This document shows, piece by piece, positions 8,722 through 17,657 of a stretch of 64,000 nt of DNA (the first letter of the stretch is position 1; the number at the start of each line of letters is the position of its first letter). Location: contig NZ_UCOB01000003.1 of assembly GCF_900474295.1 (NCBI RefSeq), positions 124,001 through 188,000 on the forward strand. Reading direction: 5' to 3'. The position numbers were made by a program, and so were the translations under genes. The notes beneath the pieces were generated by a model that saw only the letters and a list, made by a program, of their open reading frames with translations, made no database searches and had not been told where the DNA came from. This DNA is from Synechococcus sp. UW140 (GTDB taxonomy: Bacteria; Cyanobacteriota; Cyanobacteriia; PCC-6307; Cyanobiaceae).

Positions 8722-10488
8722 TCAGATCGCTGTGTTGCTGCTGGTGCCGCGGTGGACCAGACCGTCCTTCACCTGGATGGTGACGACCTCGCCCTGAAGC
8801 AAGTCTCGAGTTGCATTGGAGACTCCCGTGATGACCGGGATCCCCAGCCGTTTGGCAATCACCGCTGCATGTGATGTCTCAGCAGGTTCTTCAGTGACGA
8901 TTGCAGATGCCTCACGGATCGCATCAAGATCATCTGCGTCGGTGTCACGCACCACAAGAATTTCGCCCTTTTCGATCTTGCAGGTATCCCCTGGGCATTG
9001 GGCAAGGCGAACCTTGCCGCTCACTGTTCCGGTACCGATGCCTTGGCCGCGTCCAAGCACAGCACTGACGATGCCTACTTTGACCAGATCGGTTGAACCC
9101 GACACTTCAGGGAGTGTGCCTGCGGTTTGAACAACAAGATCCCCCTCCTTGAGCCAGCCCAGATCTTGGGCCATGCCCATGGCCGTTCCGAAGGTCCCTG
9201 TGGTGCTCTTTTGTTGATGAATCAACAACGGGGTGACTCCCCACACCAGCTGTAGCTTCCGCGCCACGCCGATCTCACTGGTAATGGCAAGGATTGGAGC
9301 AGCTGGACGAAATTTGCTCACGTTGTGTGCTGTTGAGCCACTTTTGGTGAGTGGAAGGATCGCCGCTGCATTCAGTTGGCTGGCAATCGTGCTGACTGCG
9401 CTGCTAATGGCATTGGGAATCGTGCTGGGCAGGTGACTATCGATGCTGCGTTGCGGGTAGTCCTTCTCGATTCGACGGGCAATTGTGGCCATGGTTTCCA
9501 CTGCCTCGACCGGGAAATCGCCCACAGCGGTCTCATTGGAGAGCATCACTGCATCAGTACCGTCGAGAATGGCGTTGGCCACGTCGCTGACCTCGGCACG
9601 GGTCGGACGGGGACTCGCTGCCATCGAGTCGAGCATCTGGGTGGCGGTAATGATTGGAATGCCAAGGCTGTTGGCCTTCTGAATCAGATCTTTCTGCAAC
9701 AGGGGCACTTCTTCTGCAGGCATTTCGACGCCCAGGTCACCCCGAGCCACCATCACGCCATCACAGAGAGGAAGGATGGCATCGATCTGATCGATCGCTT
9801 CGAACTTCTCGATCTTTGCCACCACTGGGGTGGTGTGCCCGTGCTTGCGGATCAGTTCGCGAATCTCCTGCATGTCTGAGGGATTACGAACAAAGCTGAG
9901 TGCAACCCAGTCCACCCCTTGCTGCAATCCGAAGGCCAGGTCAGTGCGGTCTTTGTCGGTCAATGCCCGAACAGACAACTGCACATCGGGGAAATTGACC
10001 CCTTTGTTATTGGAGAGGACACCACCAACAGTGACTGTGCAGTGCAAGGTCTGCTCAGATTGTTCCACCGTGTCGACCTTCATCTCAACCCTGCCGTCAT
10101 CGAGCAGGATGCGGCTTCCTGCGGTGACTTCGTCGGCAAGTTTGTCGTAAGTGACTGTGGCAATGCTCTGATTGCAGCTCACCGAACGGGATGTGAGGGT
10201 AAATGGATCTCCATTGGCCAGAGTGATCGGCCCATCGGCGAAGCGACCCAGGCGAATCTTTGGCCCTTGGAGATCCTGAAGGATCCCAATGTGCTGCCCC
10301 AGTTCTGATGCCACCTGACGGATCGTGGCAATACGGGTGGCGTGTTCGCTGTGGTCGCCGTGAGAGAAGTTGAGTCGGAACGTTGTCGCACCAGCCTCAA
10401 TGAGCTGCCTCAGACGTTCAGGGCTTTCTGTGGCAGGACCGATGGTGGCCACGATCTTGGTTCTACGGGAAAGATCGATGTGAGCCAT
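8722..10488 (-). CDS. Pyruvate kinase with C-terminal PEP-utiliser domain
   Basis: Converts phosphoenolpyruvate and ADP to pyruvate and ATP, the last step of glycolysis. The barrel begins SRRTKIVATIGPATESPE and contains RLNFSHGDH and the signature around VAKIEKFEAIDQI and ATQMLDSM. After the usual C-terminal domain there is an added domain of about 110 residues ending near residue 588 with ETSHAAVIAKRLGIPVITG, the mobile His domain of PEP-utilising enzymes, as in Bacillus-type and many cyanobacterial pyruvate kinases. I choose ATG 10488 (MAHIDLSRR); the frame is open for 17 more codons upstream, but that extension looks non-native. Confidence 0.95.
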   Translation of the reverse strand: MAHIDLSRRTKIVATIGPATESPERLRQLIEAGATTFRLNFSHGDHSEHATRIATIRQVASELGQHIGILQDLQGPKIRLGRFADGPITLANGDPFTLTSRSVSCNQSIATVTYDKLADEVTAGSRILLDDGRVEMKVDTVEQSEQTLHCTVTVGGVLSNNKGVNFPDVQLSVRALTDKDRTDLAFGLQQGVDWVALSFVRNPSDMQEIRELIRKHGHTTPVVAKIEKFEAIDQIDAILPLCDGVMVARGDLGVEMPAEEVPLLQKDLIQKANSLGIPIITATQMLDSMAASPRPTRAEVSDVANAILDGTDAVMLSNETAVGDFPVEAVETMATIARRIEKDYPQRSIDSHLPSTIPNAISSAVSTIASQLNAAAILPLTKSGSTAHNVSKFRPAAPILAITSEIGVARKLQLVWGVTPLLIHQQKSTTGTFGTAMGMAQDLGWLKEGDLVVQTAGTLPEVSGSTDLVKVGIVSAVLGRGQGIGTGTVSGKVRLAQCPGDTCKIEKGEILVVRDTDADDLDAIREASAIVTEEPAETSHAAVIAKRLGIPVITGVSNATRDLLQGEVVTIQVKDGLVHRGTSSNTAI

Positions 10489-10538
10489 CCACCGGGCCGG
10501 AAACACAGCGGAATCTACCCTCCAGCCCTTTCGCGCCA

Positions 10539-10907
10539 ATGATGGTCTTTGATGTCACCGAATCAGGACAGCGCTCGATGGAGCTCAATCGATATCAGAA
10601 CGAGGCACGTCAAACTGCCCGATATCCAGACGTGGGCTCCAATCCGATTTACCCCACGCTTGGACTTGCTGGAGAAGCCGGTGAGGTGGCTGACAAGGTC
10701 AAGAAGGTGCTGAGGGACAACGGTGGTGCTTTTGATCTTGAAGTGCGCAACGCGATCAAGCTTGAGTTGGGTGACGTGCTTTGGTACGTGGCCCAGCTGT
10801 CGAGTGAATTGGGTTTCAGCCTTGAGGAGGTCGCCGAGGCAAATCTCGGGAAGTTGGCGAGCAGAGCGGAGCGGGGCAAGCTCTCAGGAAGTGGAGACAG
10901 TCGCTGA
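10539..10907 (+). CDS. MazG-like nucleotide pyrophosphohydrolase
   Basis: A single-domain MazG/all-alpha NTP pyrophosphohydrolase of about 110-122 aa. The metal-binding pattern is visible: GLAGEAGEVADKVKK (EExxE-like helix) and later ELGDVLWYVAQLS (the ExxD helix). Such enzymes hydrolyse non-canonical or excess nucleoside triphosphates to monophosphates. The start may be ATG 10539 or, more family-like, ATG 10578 (MELNRYQNEARQTARYP). It is divergent from pyk, and its 3' end converges with the YggT gene. The lack of a second MazG domain separates it from full-length MazG. Confidence 0.85.
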   Translation: MMVFDVTESGQRSMELNRYQNEARQTARYPDVGSNPIYPTLGLAGEAGEVADKVKKVLRDNGGAFDLEVRNAIKLELGDVLWYVAQLSSELGFSLEEVAEANLGKLASRAERGKLSGSGDSR

Positions 10908-10930
10908 TCGCTCTCTTCTGCCTTTCTCAA

Positions 10931-11242
10931 TCAGCTGTAGAACGATGGGCTGTTCAGCAGTGCCAGCTGGGCATTGCCGAGGGCCCACTGAAAAACGTTC
11001 AGAGCAATAAAGGCCAGGATCGCTGAGAGATCGAGGCCGCCAAGGGGAGGGATGATGCCCCGGAAGGCATTCAAATAAGGATCGGTGATCGAGCTGAGCG
11101 TGCTGATCAGTGGATTGCTCTGGTCCACGTTCGGGAACCAGCTGAGGAGCACTCTGATCACAAGCACATAGAAGTAGATCTCCAGTGCGCTGGAGATCAC
11201 ACCAAGGAGATTGACGAGATATCCGATCACTTCGGCCGACAT
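10931..11242 (-). CDS. YggT family membrane protein
   Basis: A small integral membrane protein (103 aa) with two to three hydrophobic helices: GYLVNLLGVISSALEIYFYVLVIRVLLSWF and the C-terminal LSAILAFIALNVFQWAL. The LLSWFPNVDQSNPL and TDPYLNAFRGIIPPLGGLD motifs are the YggT hallmark. Related cyanobacterial/plastid proteins (Ycf19, CCB3-like) act in thylakoid biogenesis or heme attachment, but this one is not assignable to a given paralogue. ATG 11242 gives the family-like start; the open frame continues upstream through scpB but is not coding there. It follows scpB by 25 bp on the same strand. Confidence 0.85.
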   Translation of the reverse strand: MSAEVIGYLVNLLGVISSALEIYFYVLVIRVLLSWFPNVDQSNPLISTLSSITDPYLNAFRGIIPPLGGLDLSAILAFIALNVFQWALGNAQLALLNSPSFYS

Positions 11243-11267
11243 GGTGTTCTGCTCAGAAGTCTCAACT

Positions 11268-11804
11268 TTATGCAGCTTGCGTTGATTCGGCTTGAAGTGA
11301 AGGGGGTTCAACCTCTTCAGGCCCTGTGGTTGGCAGCACCGAGAAGGTGCGATGGAACTTATCCGTGAGGTTGATCCAGTAGGAGCGCCCTTCACTTTGA
11401 CGTTTGCGTTCGATGAAGTTCTGGGCGAGAAGCTCCTTGATGTGGTCGTAGGCACCAGAGCCACGTAAGTCGACAAGGTCTGATTGGAGGATCCGCTTTT
11501 TTAGGGCAATGGTGGCGAGCGTTCGCAGTGCTGCTGTGGAGAGATTCACGGGCAGGAGATCCCGCACCAGTTCACCGAGGCCAGCCCGGAGTTGAAGGCT
11601 GTATGTGCCGCTGCCCACCACGATGTCTAACGCTGTATCCCGCTGGGCATAACTCGCTTCCAAGGCCAACATGGCCTGTTCAACCTGTTGTTCAGATGTT
11701 TCCGCCAAACGTGCCAGCTCTTGCAGGCTGACTGGGGTGCCTTTGAGGTAAAGAATCGCCTCGAGCCGTGCAGGCAATGAGATTCGCAGCGGCTCTGCCA
11801 TCAC
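11268..11804 (-). CDS. Segregation and condensation protein B
   Basis: ScpB is the winged-helix kleisin-associated subunit that, with Smc and ScpA, organises the chromosome. The 178-residue sequence has the two winged-helix domains: SLPARLEAILYLKGTPVSLQELARL at the N-terminus and TAALRTLATIALKKRILQSDLVDLRGSGAYDHIKELL in the middle, with the typical RGSGAYDHIKEL turn. The C-terminal tail is acidic and Pro-rich. Either ATG 11804 or ATG 11801 may be used. No scpA is seen nearby. It lies 41 bp downstream of ilvA on the same strand. Confidence 0.88.
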   Translation of the reverse strand: MMAEPLRISLPARLEAILYLKGTPVSLQELARLAETSEQQVEQAMLALEASYAQRDTALDIVVGSGTYSLQLRAGLGELVRDLLPVNLSTAALRTLATIALKKRILQSDLVDLRGSGAYDHIKELLAQNFIERKRQSEGRSYWINLTDKFHRTFSVLPTTGPEEVEPPSLQAESTQAA

Positions 11805-11845
11805 GCTCTGACGATCAACACTTCAAACTATCGCCTGTTCTGACA

Positions 11846-13393
11846 TCAGCCAGGTGTTGACTGCCCAAGGAAGAGACGGTATGCGGGGTTACCTGTTTCC
11901 TCCCAGCTCGGATACCCAACATCCCTGAGGAAGTTGTTCCAGTCGTCGAGTTCCGACTGTTTCACCAACACTCCAACCACGATCCGTCCGACATCCGCTC
12001 CGTGATTGCGGTAGTGGAAAATGCTGATGGTCCATTCCGGCCGAAGAGCGGTGACAAACGTCATCAGGGCTCCTGGACGCTCCGGGAATTCAAACCGATA
12101 CAGCAGTTCAAGGCAGCCATCGTCCTGTTTGCACTGGGCTGAGGCGGGCAACCGACCTCCCACCATGTGACGCAGATGCACCTTGGCCAGTTCATCATCA
12201 CTGAGGTCCTGGCAGGTGAATCCTTGGTCCTGCAGTAATTGGATTAAGGCTCGTCGGTCTTCATGGTTCTGCACTTGAACTCCCATGAAGATCTGAGCCT
12301 GAGGTCCGTCACTCATGCGGTAACTGAATTCGGTGAGGCTGCGGCGATCAAGGCACTCGCACAGCGCTCTGAGGCTCCCGGCTCTCTCCGGTATCTGCAC
12401 AGCAAGCATCGCTTCTCGCTCTTCACCGAGCTCCGCCCGCTCGGCCACGAAACGCAACCGATCAAAGTTCATGTTGGCGCCGCAGGCGACTGCCACCAGC
12501 ACCTGATTCTTCAAACCACGGCGGGTTACATCGGCTTTGAGGCCAGCGATGGCTAAAGCACCCGCTGGTTCAAGGATCGAGCGGGTGTCTTCAAAAACAT
12601 CCTTGATCGCTGCACAGATCTCATCGGTTCCCACCGTCACCATCGCGTCGACATAGCGTTGTGCGAGGGCAAAAGTGTTTTCTCCGACCTGGCGTACGGC
12701 CACGCCATCGGCGAACAGCCCAACCTGTGGAAGACGGATCCGCTCACCGGTCTCGAGGGAAAGGGTCATGGCGGCAGCGTCATGGGGTTCAACGCCAATC
12801 ACCTTCACGTCCGGCCAAAGGCTCTTCACGTAAGCGGCGATCCCTCCGATCAAGCCGCCACCACCCACAGCCACATAAATCGCGTGGGGTGGCTGGGGGA
12901 TTTGGCGCAGAATTTCCATCCCAATCGTGCCTTGGCCTGCAATCACCTCGGGATCATCAAAAGGATGGATGAAACAGAGGCCCTCGTCTTCGCTTCGTCG
13001 CTTGGCCTCCGCGTAGGCCTCGTCGTAGGTCTCGCCATGCAGCACCACCTCGGCACCGCGGTTGCGCACAGCCTCCACCTTCACCACTGGAGTGGTGATC
13101 GGCATCACAATCAGCGCCTTGCACTGGAGATGCTGGGCGCTCAGTGCCACGCCCTGGGCATGGTTCCCGGCACTGGAGGCGATCACGCCCCGCTCGAGCT
13201 CTTCAGCACTGAGCTGGGCCATGCGGTTGTATGCGCCACGCAACTTGAATGAGAAGACGGGTTGGAGGTCTTCGCGCTTGAACCAGATGTCGTTATTGAG
13301 TCGGCGGCTCAGGCTGATCGCTTGCTCTAGCGGCGTCTCCCGGGCCACGTCATAGACACGTGCTCGAAGAATGCGAGGCAGGTAGTGATCCAT
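11846..13393 (-). CDS. Threonine ammonia-lyase (biosynthetic), IlvA
   Basis: A PLP enzyme that deaminates threonine to 2-oxobutanoate, committing carbon to isoleucine. The PLP lysine sits in FSFKLRGAYNR; SAGNHAQGVALSA and VAVGGGGLIGGIAAYVK (phosphate-binding glycine loop) follow. After residue about 325 come two ACT-like regulatory domains (EREAMLAVQIPERAGSL and ELLYRFEFPERPGAL), so feedback control by isoleucine is expected, as in other biosynthetic forms of about 510 aa. Length 515 aa is normal. It is divergent from dxs with a 68-bp shared promoter region. Confidence 0.95.
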   Translation of the reverse strand: MDHYLPRILRARVYDVARETPLEQAISLSRRLNNDIWFKREDLQPVFSFKLRGAYNRMAQLSAEELERGVIASSAGNHAQGVALSAQHLQCKALIVMPITTPVVKVEAVRNRGAEVVLHGETYDEAYAEAKRRSEDEGLCFIHPFDDPEVIAGQGTIGMEILRQIPQPPHAIYVAVGGGGLIGGIAAYVKSLWPDVKVIGVEPHDAAAMTLSLETGERIRLPQVGLFADGVAVRQVGENTFALAQRYVDAMVTVGTDEICAAIKDVFEDTRSILEPAGALAIAGLKADVTRRGLKNQVLVAVACGANMNFDRLRFVAERAELGEEREAMLAVQIPERAGSLRALCECLDRRSLTEFSYRMSDGPQAQIFMGVQVQNHEDRRALIQLLQDQGFTCQDLSDDELAKVHLRHMVGGRLPASAQCKQDDGCLELLYRFEFPERPGALMTFVTALRPEWTISIFHYRNHGADVGRIVVGVLVKQSELDDWNNFLRDVGYPSWEETGNPAYRLFLGQSTPG

Positions 13394-13461
13394 CAGAGCA
13401 GTCTGGCTCGCCGCTGCTGCCGGGGGCCCCGTAGATTGCCTAGAACGGTCGGTGGAAGGGC

Positions 13462-15396
13462 ATGCATCTCAGCGAGTTGACCCATCCGAATCAGCTGCAC
13501 GGTTTGTCTGGGCTGGAGCTGGAGGAGATTGCCGCACAGATCCGCGAACGTCATCTCGAGGTCGTTTCCAACAGTGGTGGACACCTGGGGCCCGGTCTGG
13601 GCGTGGTGGAACTCACCCTCGCGCTTTATCAGACCCTTGATCTCGATCACGACAAGGTTGTCTGGGATGTAGGGCACCAGGCCTACCCACACAAATTGAT
13701 CACCGGTCGCTATGGCGACTTTCATACCTTGCGTCAGCAGAGCGGTGTGGCTGGGTACCTCAAGCGCTCTGAAAGCAACTTCGACCATTTCGGTGCAGGA
13801 CACGCCAGCACCTCCATCTCCGCAGCGCTGGGGATGGCCATCGCCAGAGACCGTCGGGGTGAGTCCTACAAATGCGTTGCTGTCATTGGTGATGGTGCAC
13901 TGACTGGAGGCATGGCCCTCGAGGCGATTAACCATGCCGGACACCTCCCGAACACTCCACTTCTGGTGGTTCTCAACGACAACGACATGTCGATCTCCCC
14001 TCCTGTCGGGGCCCTGTCGACCTATCTCAATCGCATGCGGCTGAGTCCCCCCATGCAGTTTCTCTCAGGCAGTGTGGAAGAGAGCATGAAGCATCTCCCC
14101 TTCATGGGCGGAGAGCTCCCTCCCGAATTGAACCGACTCAAGGAGAGCATGCGCCGTCTGGCTGTGCCGAAGGTCGGTGCGGTGTTTGAGGAGCTGGGCT
14201 TCACCTATATGGGGCCGATTGATGGTCATGACATTGCCGAAATGACCCGCACCTTCCAGGCCGCGCATCGCGTTGGAGGCCCGGTGATGGTGCATGTGGT
14301 GACCACCAAGGGCAAGGGATATCCCTATGCGGAAGCTGACCAAGTCGGTTACCACGCCCAGTCGGCATTCGACTTGGACACTGGCAAAGCTCGTCCGAGT
14401 AAGACCCCAAAACCGCCTAGCTACAGCAAGGTGTTTGGCCAAACTCTCGTCAAGCTCTGCGAACAGGATTCAACCGTGATCGGCATCACTGCCGCCATGG
14501 CCACGGGAACGGGTCTTGACATCCTGCAGAAGGCGATCCCTGCTCAATACGTCGATGTTGGGATCGCCGAGCAGCATGCAGTCACCCTTGCTGGTGGAAT
14601 GGCCTGTCAGGGTCTTAAACCAGTCGTAGCGATCTACAGCACGTTCTTGCAGCGAGCGTTCGATCAGCTGATTCATGACATCGGCATTCAAAAACTGCCG
14701 GTCACCTTTGTGCTCGATCGTGCTGGCATTGTTGGAGCTGATGGCCCAACCCACCAGGGCCAGTACGACATCAGTTATTTCCGCGCCATTCCGAATTTCA
14801 CGGTGATGGCTCCTCGTGATGAGGCCGAATTACAGCGAATGCTGGTCACCTGCCTACAGCATGACGGCCCTGCGGCTTTGCGCATCCCCCGTGGTCCCGG
14901 AGAAGGAGTGCCGCTGATGGAAGAAGGCTGGGAACCCCTGCCGATCGGTTGTGGAGAAACGCTCTGCAGTGGCGATGATTTGCTCATCGTTGCCTATGGC
15001 TCCATGGTCAGCCGTGCCTTGGCCACAGCTGATTTACTTCGAGCCAGTGGCATCGAAGCCACGGTGGTGAATGCACGCTTCCTGCGGCCTCTGGATGAAG
15101 CACTCATTCATCCGTTGGCCCGTCGCATCGGCAAGGTTGTGACGATGGAGGAAGGGGCCTTGTCTGGAGGTTTTGGTGCTGCTCTGCTCGAATCCTTGAG
15201 CGATCACGATTTGATGCTGCCTCTTTTCCGTTTGGGCATCCCTGATCAATTGGTGGATCATGCCACTCCCCAACAGAGTTTTGAAGCGCTTGGTCTTACC
15301 CCGGAGCAAATGAAGGAACGGATCTGTAAACGGTTTGAATTGGAAGCCAGCAAAACCGGCACCACTCCTGAGACCCCGTCACTTCTTAAGCGCTGA
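13462..15396 (+). CDS. 1-deoxy-D-xylulose-5-phosphate synthase
   Basis: First enzyme of the MEP isoprenoid pathway: it joins pyruvate and glyceraldehyde 3-phosphate using thiamine diphosphate. The TPP-binding motif [18 protein letters not shown] is near residue 140, and the N-terminal [15 protein letters not shown] contains the catalytic-type His. The transketolase C-terminal domains include [19 protein letters not shown] and [16 protein letters not shown]. At 644 aa it is full length. ATG 13462 matches the family start ([24 protein letters not shown]). It supplies precursors for carotenoids, phytol and quinones. A terminator follows. Confidence 0.97.
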   Translation: MHLSELTHPNQLHGLSGLELEEIAAQIRERHLEVVSNSGGHLGPGLGVVELTLALYQTLDLDHDKVVWDVGHQAYPHKLITGRYGDFHTLRQQSGVAGYLKRSESNFDHFGAGHASTSISAALGMAIARDRRGESYKCVAVIGDGALTGGMALEAINHAGHLPNTPLLVVLNDNDMSISPPVGALSTYLNRMRLSPPMQFLSGSVEESMKHLPFMGGELPPELNRLKESMRRLAVPKVGAVFEELGFTYMGPIDGHDIAEMTRTFQAAHRVGGPVMVHVVTTKGKGYPYAEADQVGYHAQSAFDLDTGKARPSKTPKPPSYSKVFGQTLVKLCEQDSTVIGITAAMATGTGLDILQKAIPAQYVDVGIAEQHAVTLAGGMACQGLKPVVAIYSTFLQRAFDQLIHDIGIQKLPVTFVLDRAGIVGADGPTHQGQYDISYFRAIPNFTVMAPRDEAELQRMLVTCLQHDGPAALRIPRGPGEGVPLMEEGWEPLPIGCGETLCSGDDLLIVAYGSMVSRALATADLLRASGIEATVVNARFLRPLDEALIHPLARRIGKVVTMEEGALSGGFGAALLESLSDHDLMLPLFRLGIPDQLVDHATPQQSFEALGLTPEQMKERICKRFELEASKTGTTPETPSLLKR

Positions 15397-15413
15397 CCGG
15401 AAAGCTCAGATAC

Positions 15414-15446
15414 AAAAAAAGACCAGCCCTAAGGGCTGATCTTTTC
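15414..15446. terminator. Bidirectional terminator between dxs and psaK
   Basis: Stem GACCAGCCC/GGGCTGATC at 15421-15441 with a TAA loop and one internal mismatch, preceded by seven A and followed by four T. On the minus strand it gives a seven-T tract, so it looks stronger for psaK than for dxs. A second GGGGC-AAAAA-GCCCC hairpin at 15461-15475 lies between psaK and this structure. Confidence 0.8.
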
Positions 15447-15486
15447 TCATGGGTTTAAGAGGGGCAAAAAGCCCCAAGGTTGCATC

Positions 15487-15744
15487 TCAGAGAATGCCGC
15501 GGGCAGCCAGACCTTGGATTGCACCGATTCCGATGATGTGACCCAGGCTGGTGGTGCCGAGCATGGCTGCATGGCCAAATCCACCGAAGTATTTGGAGCC
15601 AGGAAGACCTGCGCCCTCAGAGGGGTGCTTGATAGTCGCCTTGCCGACGCCAATAGCGATGACGTTGCACAGAATCATCACCAGGGCAACCTTCGGCGAC
15701 CAGGAGAAGGAGGCGGGAGCGATGGCTAGAAGCGGGGAGAACAT
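15487..15744 (-). CDS. Photosystem I reaction centre subunit PsaK
   Basis: An 85-residue thylakoid protein with two transmembrane helices (SPKVALVMILCNVIAIGVGK and the C-terminal GHAAMLGTTSLGHIIGIGAI) joined by a hydrophilic loop (HPSEGAGLPGSKYFGGFG). This two-helix pattern and loop are diagnostic for PsaK, which sits at the periphery of photosystem I and binds chlorophyll. Length is normal. The same strand carries a DUF3593/DUF2499 pair 64 bp upstream, and two hairpins lie downstream. Cyanobacteria often have more than one PsaK; which isoform this is cannot be told here. Confidence 0.92.
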   Translation of the reverse strand: MFSPLLAIAPASFSWSPKVALVMILCNVIAIGVGKATIKHPSEGAGLPGSKYFGGFGHAAMLGTTSLGHIIGIGAIQGLAARGIL

Positions 15745-15808
15745 GCAAACCCTGAAGAGACACCGTATTTTCCGCTTTCAGGCAGCACTCTTCGCAGTCT
15801 CGTAAGAG

Positions 15809-16138
15809 TTATTCACCCGCGCCTTGTGAGCCGTGTTGGTTGAGACGCTGCATCAAGCCGGCAACGATCAGCGCATTGCTCAGGGTCAGGAAGGCCTCCG
15901 CTCCGCCGTGGAGAGGATCGACTGCCACCAGTTCTGAATCGAAATAACGCAGAGCAATGATGGCTGCTGCAATCGTGACGGCAACAAACAGGAGGGTCAG
16001 ACGAAAACCGAGTTGGGTGAAGCGATGCACGCTCTTGCATTGACCGAGCCAATGCAGAAACAGCAGATAGGGCAGCAGTGAGCCTGCGAAGAACAGGCTT
16101 GGGTCAACCGTTGCAAGCTGTTCGATCCAGTTGATCAT
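15809..16138 (-). CDS. DUF3593 family membrane protein
   Basis: A 109-residue protein with three hydrophobic segments (PSLFFAGSLLPYLLFLHWLG, FRLTLLFVAVTIAAAIIALRYF, and AFLTLSNALIVAGLMQRL). The sequence fits DUF3593, a family found in cyanobacteria and plant plastids, of unknown function. The motif VDPLHGGAEAFLTLSNALIV is the recognisable part. It overlaps the upstream DUF2499 gene by 4 bp (ATGA), so the two are almost certainly cotranslated, and it precedes psaK on the same strand. A thylakoid role is inferred only from this context and the phototroph distribution. Confidence 0.8.
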   Translation of the reverse strand: MINWIEQLATVDPSLFFAGSLLPYLLFLHWLGQCKSVHRFTQLGFRLTLLFVAVTIAAAIIALRYFDSELVAVDPLHGGAEAFLTLSNALIVAGLMQRLNQHGSQGAGE

Positions 16139-16473
16139 CTTGCGTGCTCCCCCCCGTTCGCATCACTCGCAGGGGGATCCATCCGTTCCCTGCGCAGCAG
16201 ATTCCACGCCGCCAGTGCCAGGCAAGCATTGCCAAGAGCTGTGCAGCCAGCCTGAAGCACCACTAGTCCGCGCAACTGTTCGCTGTTGTCGAAAAAATGC
16301 CAGGTACATGCAGCCATGGCACTCACCAGGGCAGGAGTCATGGCCAAGGCAAGCCAAAACAGGGCCGGTTTGCCCTCCCGTTGTGCCTGACGCTGCAGCA
16401 AGGCAATCGCAGCAATCCATTCAAGAACGGAGGCCACATGGATCCACCATGTGCCAAGAGACAAGGCGTGCAT
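16135..16473 (-). CDS. DUF2499 family membrane protein
   Basis: A 112-residue membrane protein starting MHALSLGTWWIHVASVLEWIAAI, which is the characteristic beginning of DUF2499, again a family of cyanobacteria and chloroplasts without known function. Three hydrophobic helices are visible, with tryptophans clustered in the first (TWWIHVASVLEW) and a middle segment ALAMTPALVSAMAACTWHFF. The C-terminal tail is polar. It shares an ATGA overlap with DUF3593. It is divergent from csaB, with about 69 bp between starts. Confidence 0.8.
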   Translation of the reverse strand: MHALSLGTWWIHVASVLEWIAAIALLQRQAQREGKPALFWLALAMTPALVSAMAACTWHFFDNSEQLRGLVVLQAGCTALGNACLALAAWNLLRRERMDPPASDANGGEHAR

Positions 16474-16542
16474 TGAAGCCTGTGGTTGATGCGAGCCTAG
16501 AACTTGCTAGCGGTCGATAATGCTTAGGTCAGGTCAGGCGGA

Positions 16543-17655
16543 ATGGCAGTGACGCTTAGGACCCAGAGCCCTCAGGTGTTGTTATGCGGCTATTACGGCG
16601 AGCACAACCTTGGGGATGATGCACTGCTTGCTGTCTTGCTCGATCAGATCCCTTCCCCATGGATGTCACGGGTCACAGCCCACGAGAGCGAGGCAGTTCA
16701 AGGGCTGCATCACGGCAACGGGGTTCGTGCCGTGCAGAGGAGATCGCTGAAGGCCACGGCTCAGGCTCTGATCCATTCAGATGCTTTGGTGCTTGGAGGA
16801 GGAAGTCTTCTTCAGGACAGCACCAGTTTCAAGAGCCTGATCTATTACATCTGCTTACTGGCATTGGCCAGGCTAAGGAGAATTCCCGTCATTCTCTGGG
16901 GTCAGGGGCTTGGCCCCCTGAATCGTTGGACCAGTCGCCTTTTGGTCCGACTGATCCTGCCGGGGGTCAGAGCCATCGGTTGGCGTGACCCCGCGTCAAA
17001 GCGGCTTGCTGACCAATGGCATGTCTCGGTGCCAACCCTTGTTGCGGCTGACCCTGTCTGGAGTTTTCCTGGCGTGGTTTGGGATGGTCAGCACTGCGCC
17101 GACGCAGAGCGAAGCGGCATCGTTCTCTGCTGGCGGCCAACGCATCAGCTCAATCTGCATGAGTGGGCCCGTCTGATTGAGGTTGTGAATCAACTTGCAG
17201 AAGACCAAAGCTTGCCTGTCACATGGCTTGCGTTCCACAAGCATCAAGATCATCCCCTGCCAGGTTGGCTCGAAACGCAGGGTTTGATGCCAGACACTCT
17301 CGCCCGTCGTTCGCGCTATCAGCTAGCTGAATCGCTGGATGAGGTCTTAAAGCTGTTCTCGCGCTCTCAACTCGTCCTACCGATGCGTTTACACGCATTG
17401 ATTTTGTCTCAGTTGGCAGGGGCCCCCTGTGCTGCTCTGAGTTATGACCCCAAGGTCGCTGAGGCAGCTGCCATGGCCAAGCTCGATTGCGTCGATTTAG
17501 ACCATCTCCCTTCGTTTGAAGAGCTGAAGAGACGTTGGTCCGATCAATTGATGCGTCCTGTCGATGCCCACACGATCGATTGCATCAAAGAGGATGCTGG
17601 CCGTCATGGCGCAATGCTGCAGCGGGAGCTCACACGAATCATGAGCAGCCACTAG
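16543..17655 (+). CDS. Polysaccharide pyruvyl transferase CsaB
   Basis: Transfers pyruvate from PEP to a cell-wall polysaccharide; in Bacillus and relatives the ketal anchors SLH-domain S-layer proteins. The N-terminal motif CGYYGEHNLGDDALL and the DALVLGGGSLLQDSTS loop are the CsaB hallmarks, and the C-terminal half has RLHALILSQLAGAP. The 370-residue length is typical. It probably acts on the cytoplasmic face during polymer synthesis. ATG 16543 is the only sensible start. It ends 2 bp before the convergent ggtA gene. Confidence 0.9.
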   Translation: MAVTLRTQSPQVLLCGYYGEHNLGDDALLAVLLDQIPSPWMSRVTAHESEAVQGLHHGNGVRAVQRRSLKATAQALIHSDALVLGGGSLLQDSTSFKSLIYYICLLALARLRRIPVILWGQGLGPLNRWTSRLLVRLILPGVRAIGWRDPASKRLADQWHVSVPTLVAADPVWSFPGVVWDGQHCADAERSGIVLCWRPTHQLNLHEWARLIEVVNQLAEDQSLPVTWLAFHKHQDHPLPGWLETQGLMPDTLARRSRYQLAESLDEVLKLFSRSQLVLPMRLHALILSQLAGAPCAALSYDPKVAEAAAMAKLDCVDLDHLPSFEELKRRWSDQLMRPVDAHTIDCIKEDAGRHGAMLQRELTRIMSSH

Positions 17656-17657
17656 GC

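Noticed and set aside
12659-13252. 197-codon plus-strand frame opposite ilvA
   Set aside because: Shadow of ilvA; the translation (His/Gly rich) has no family features.
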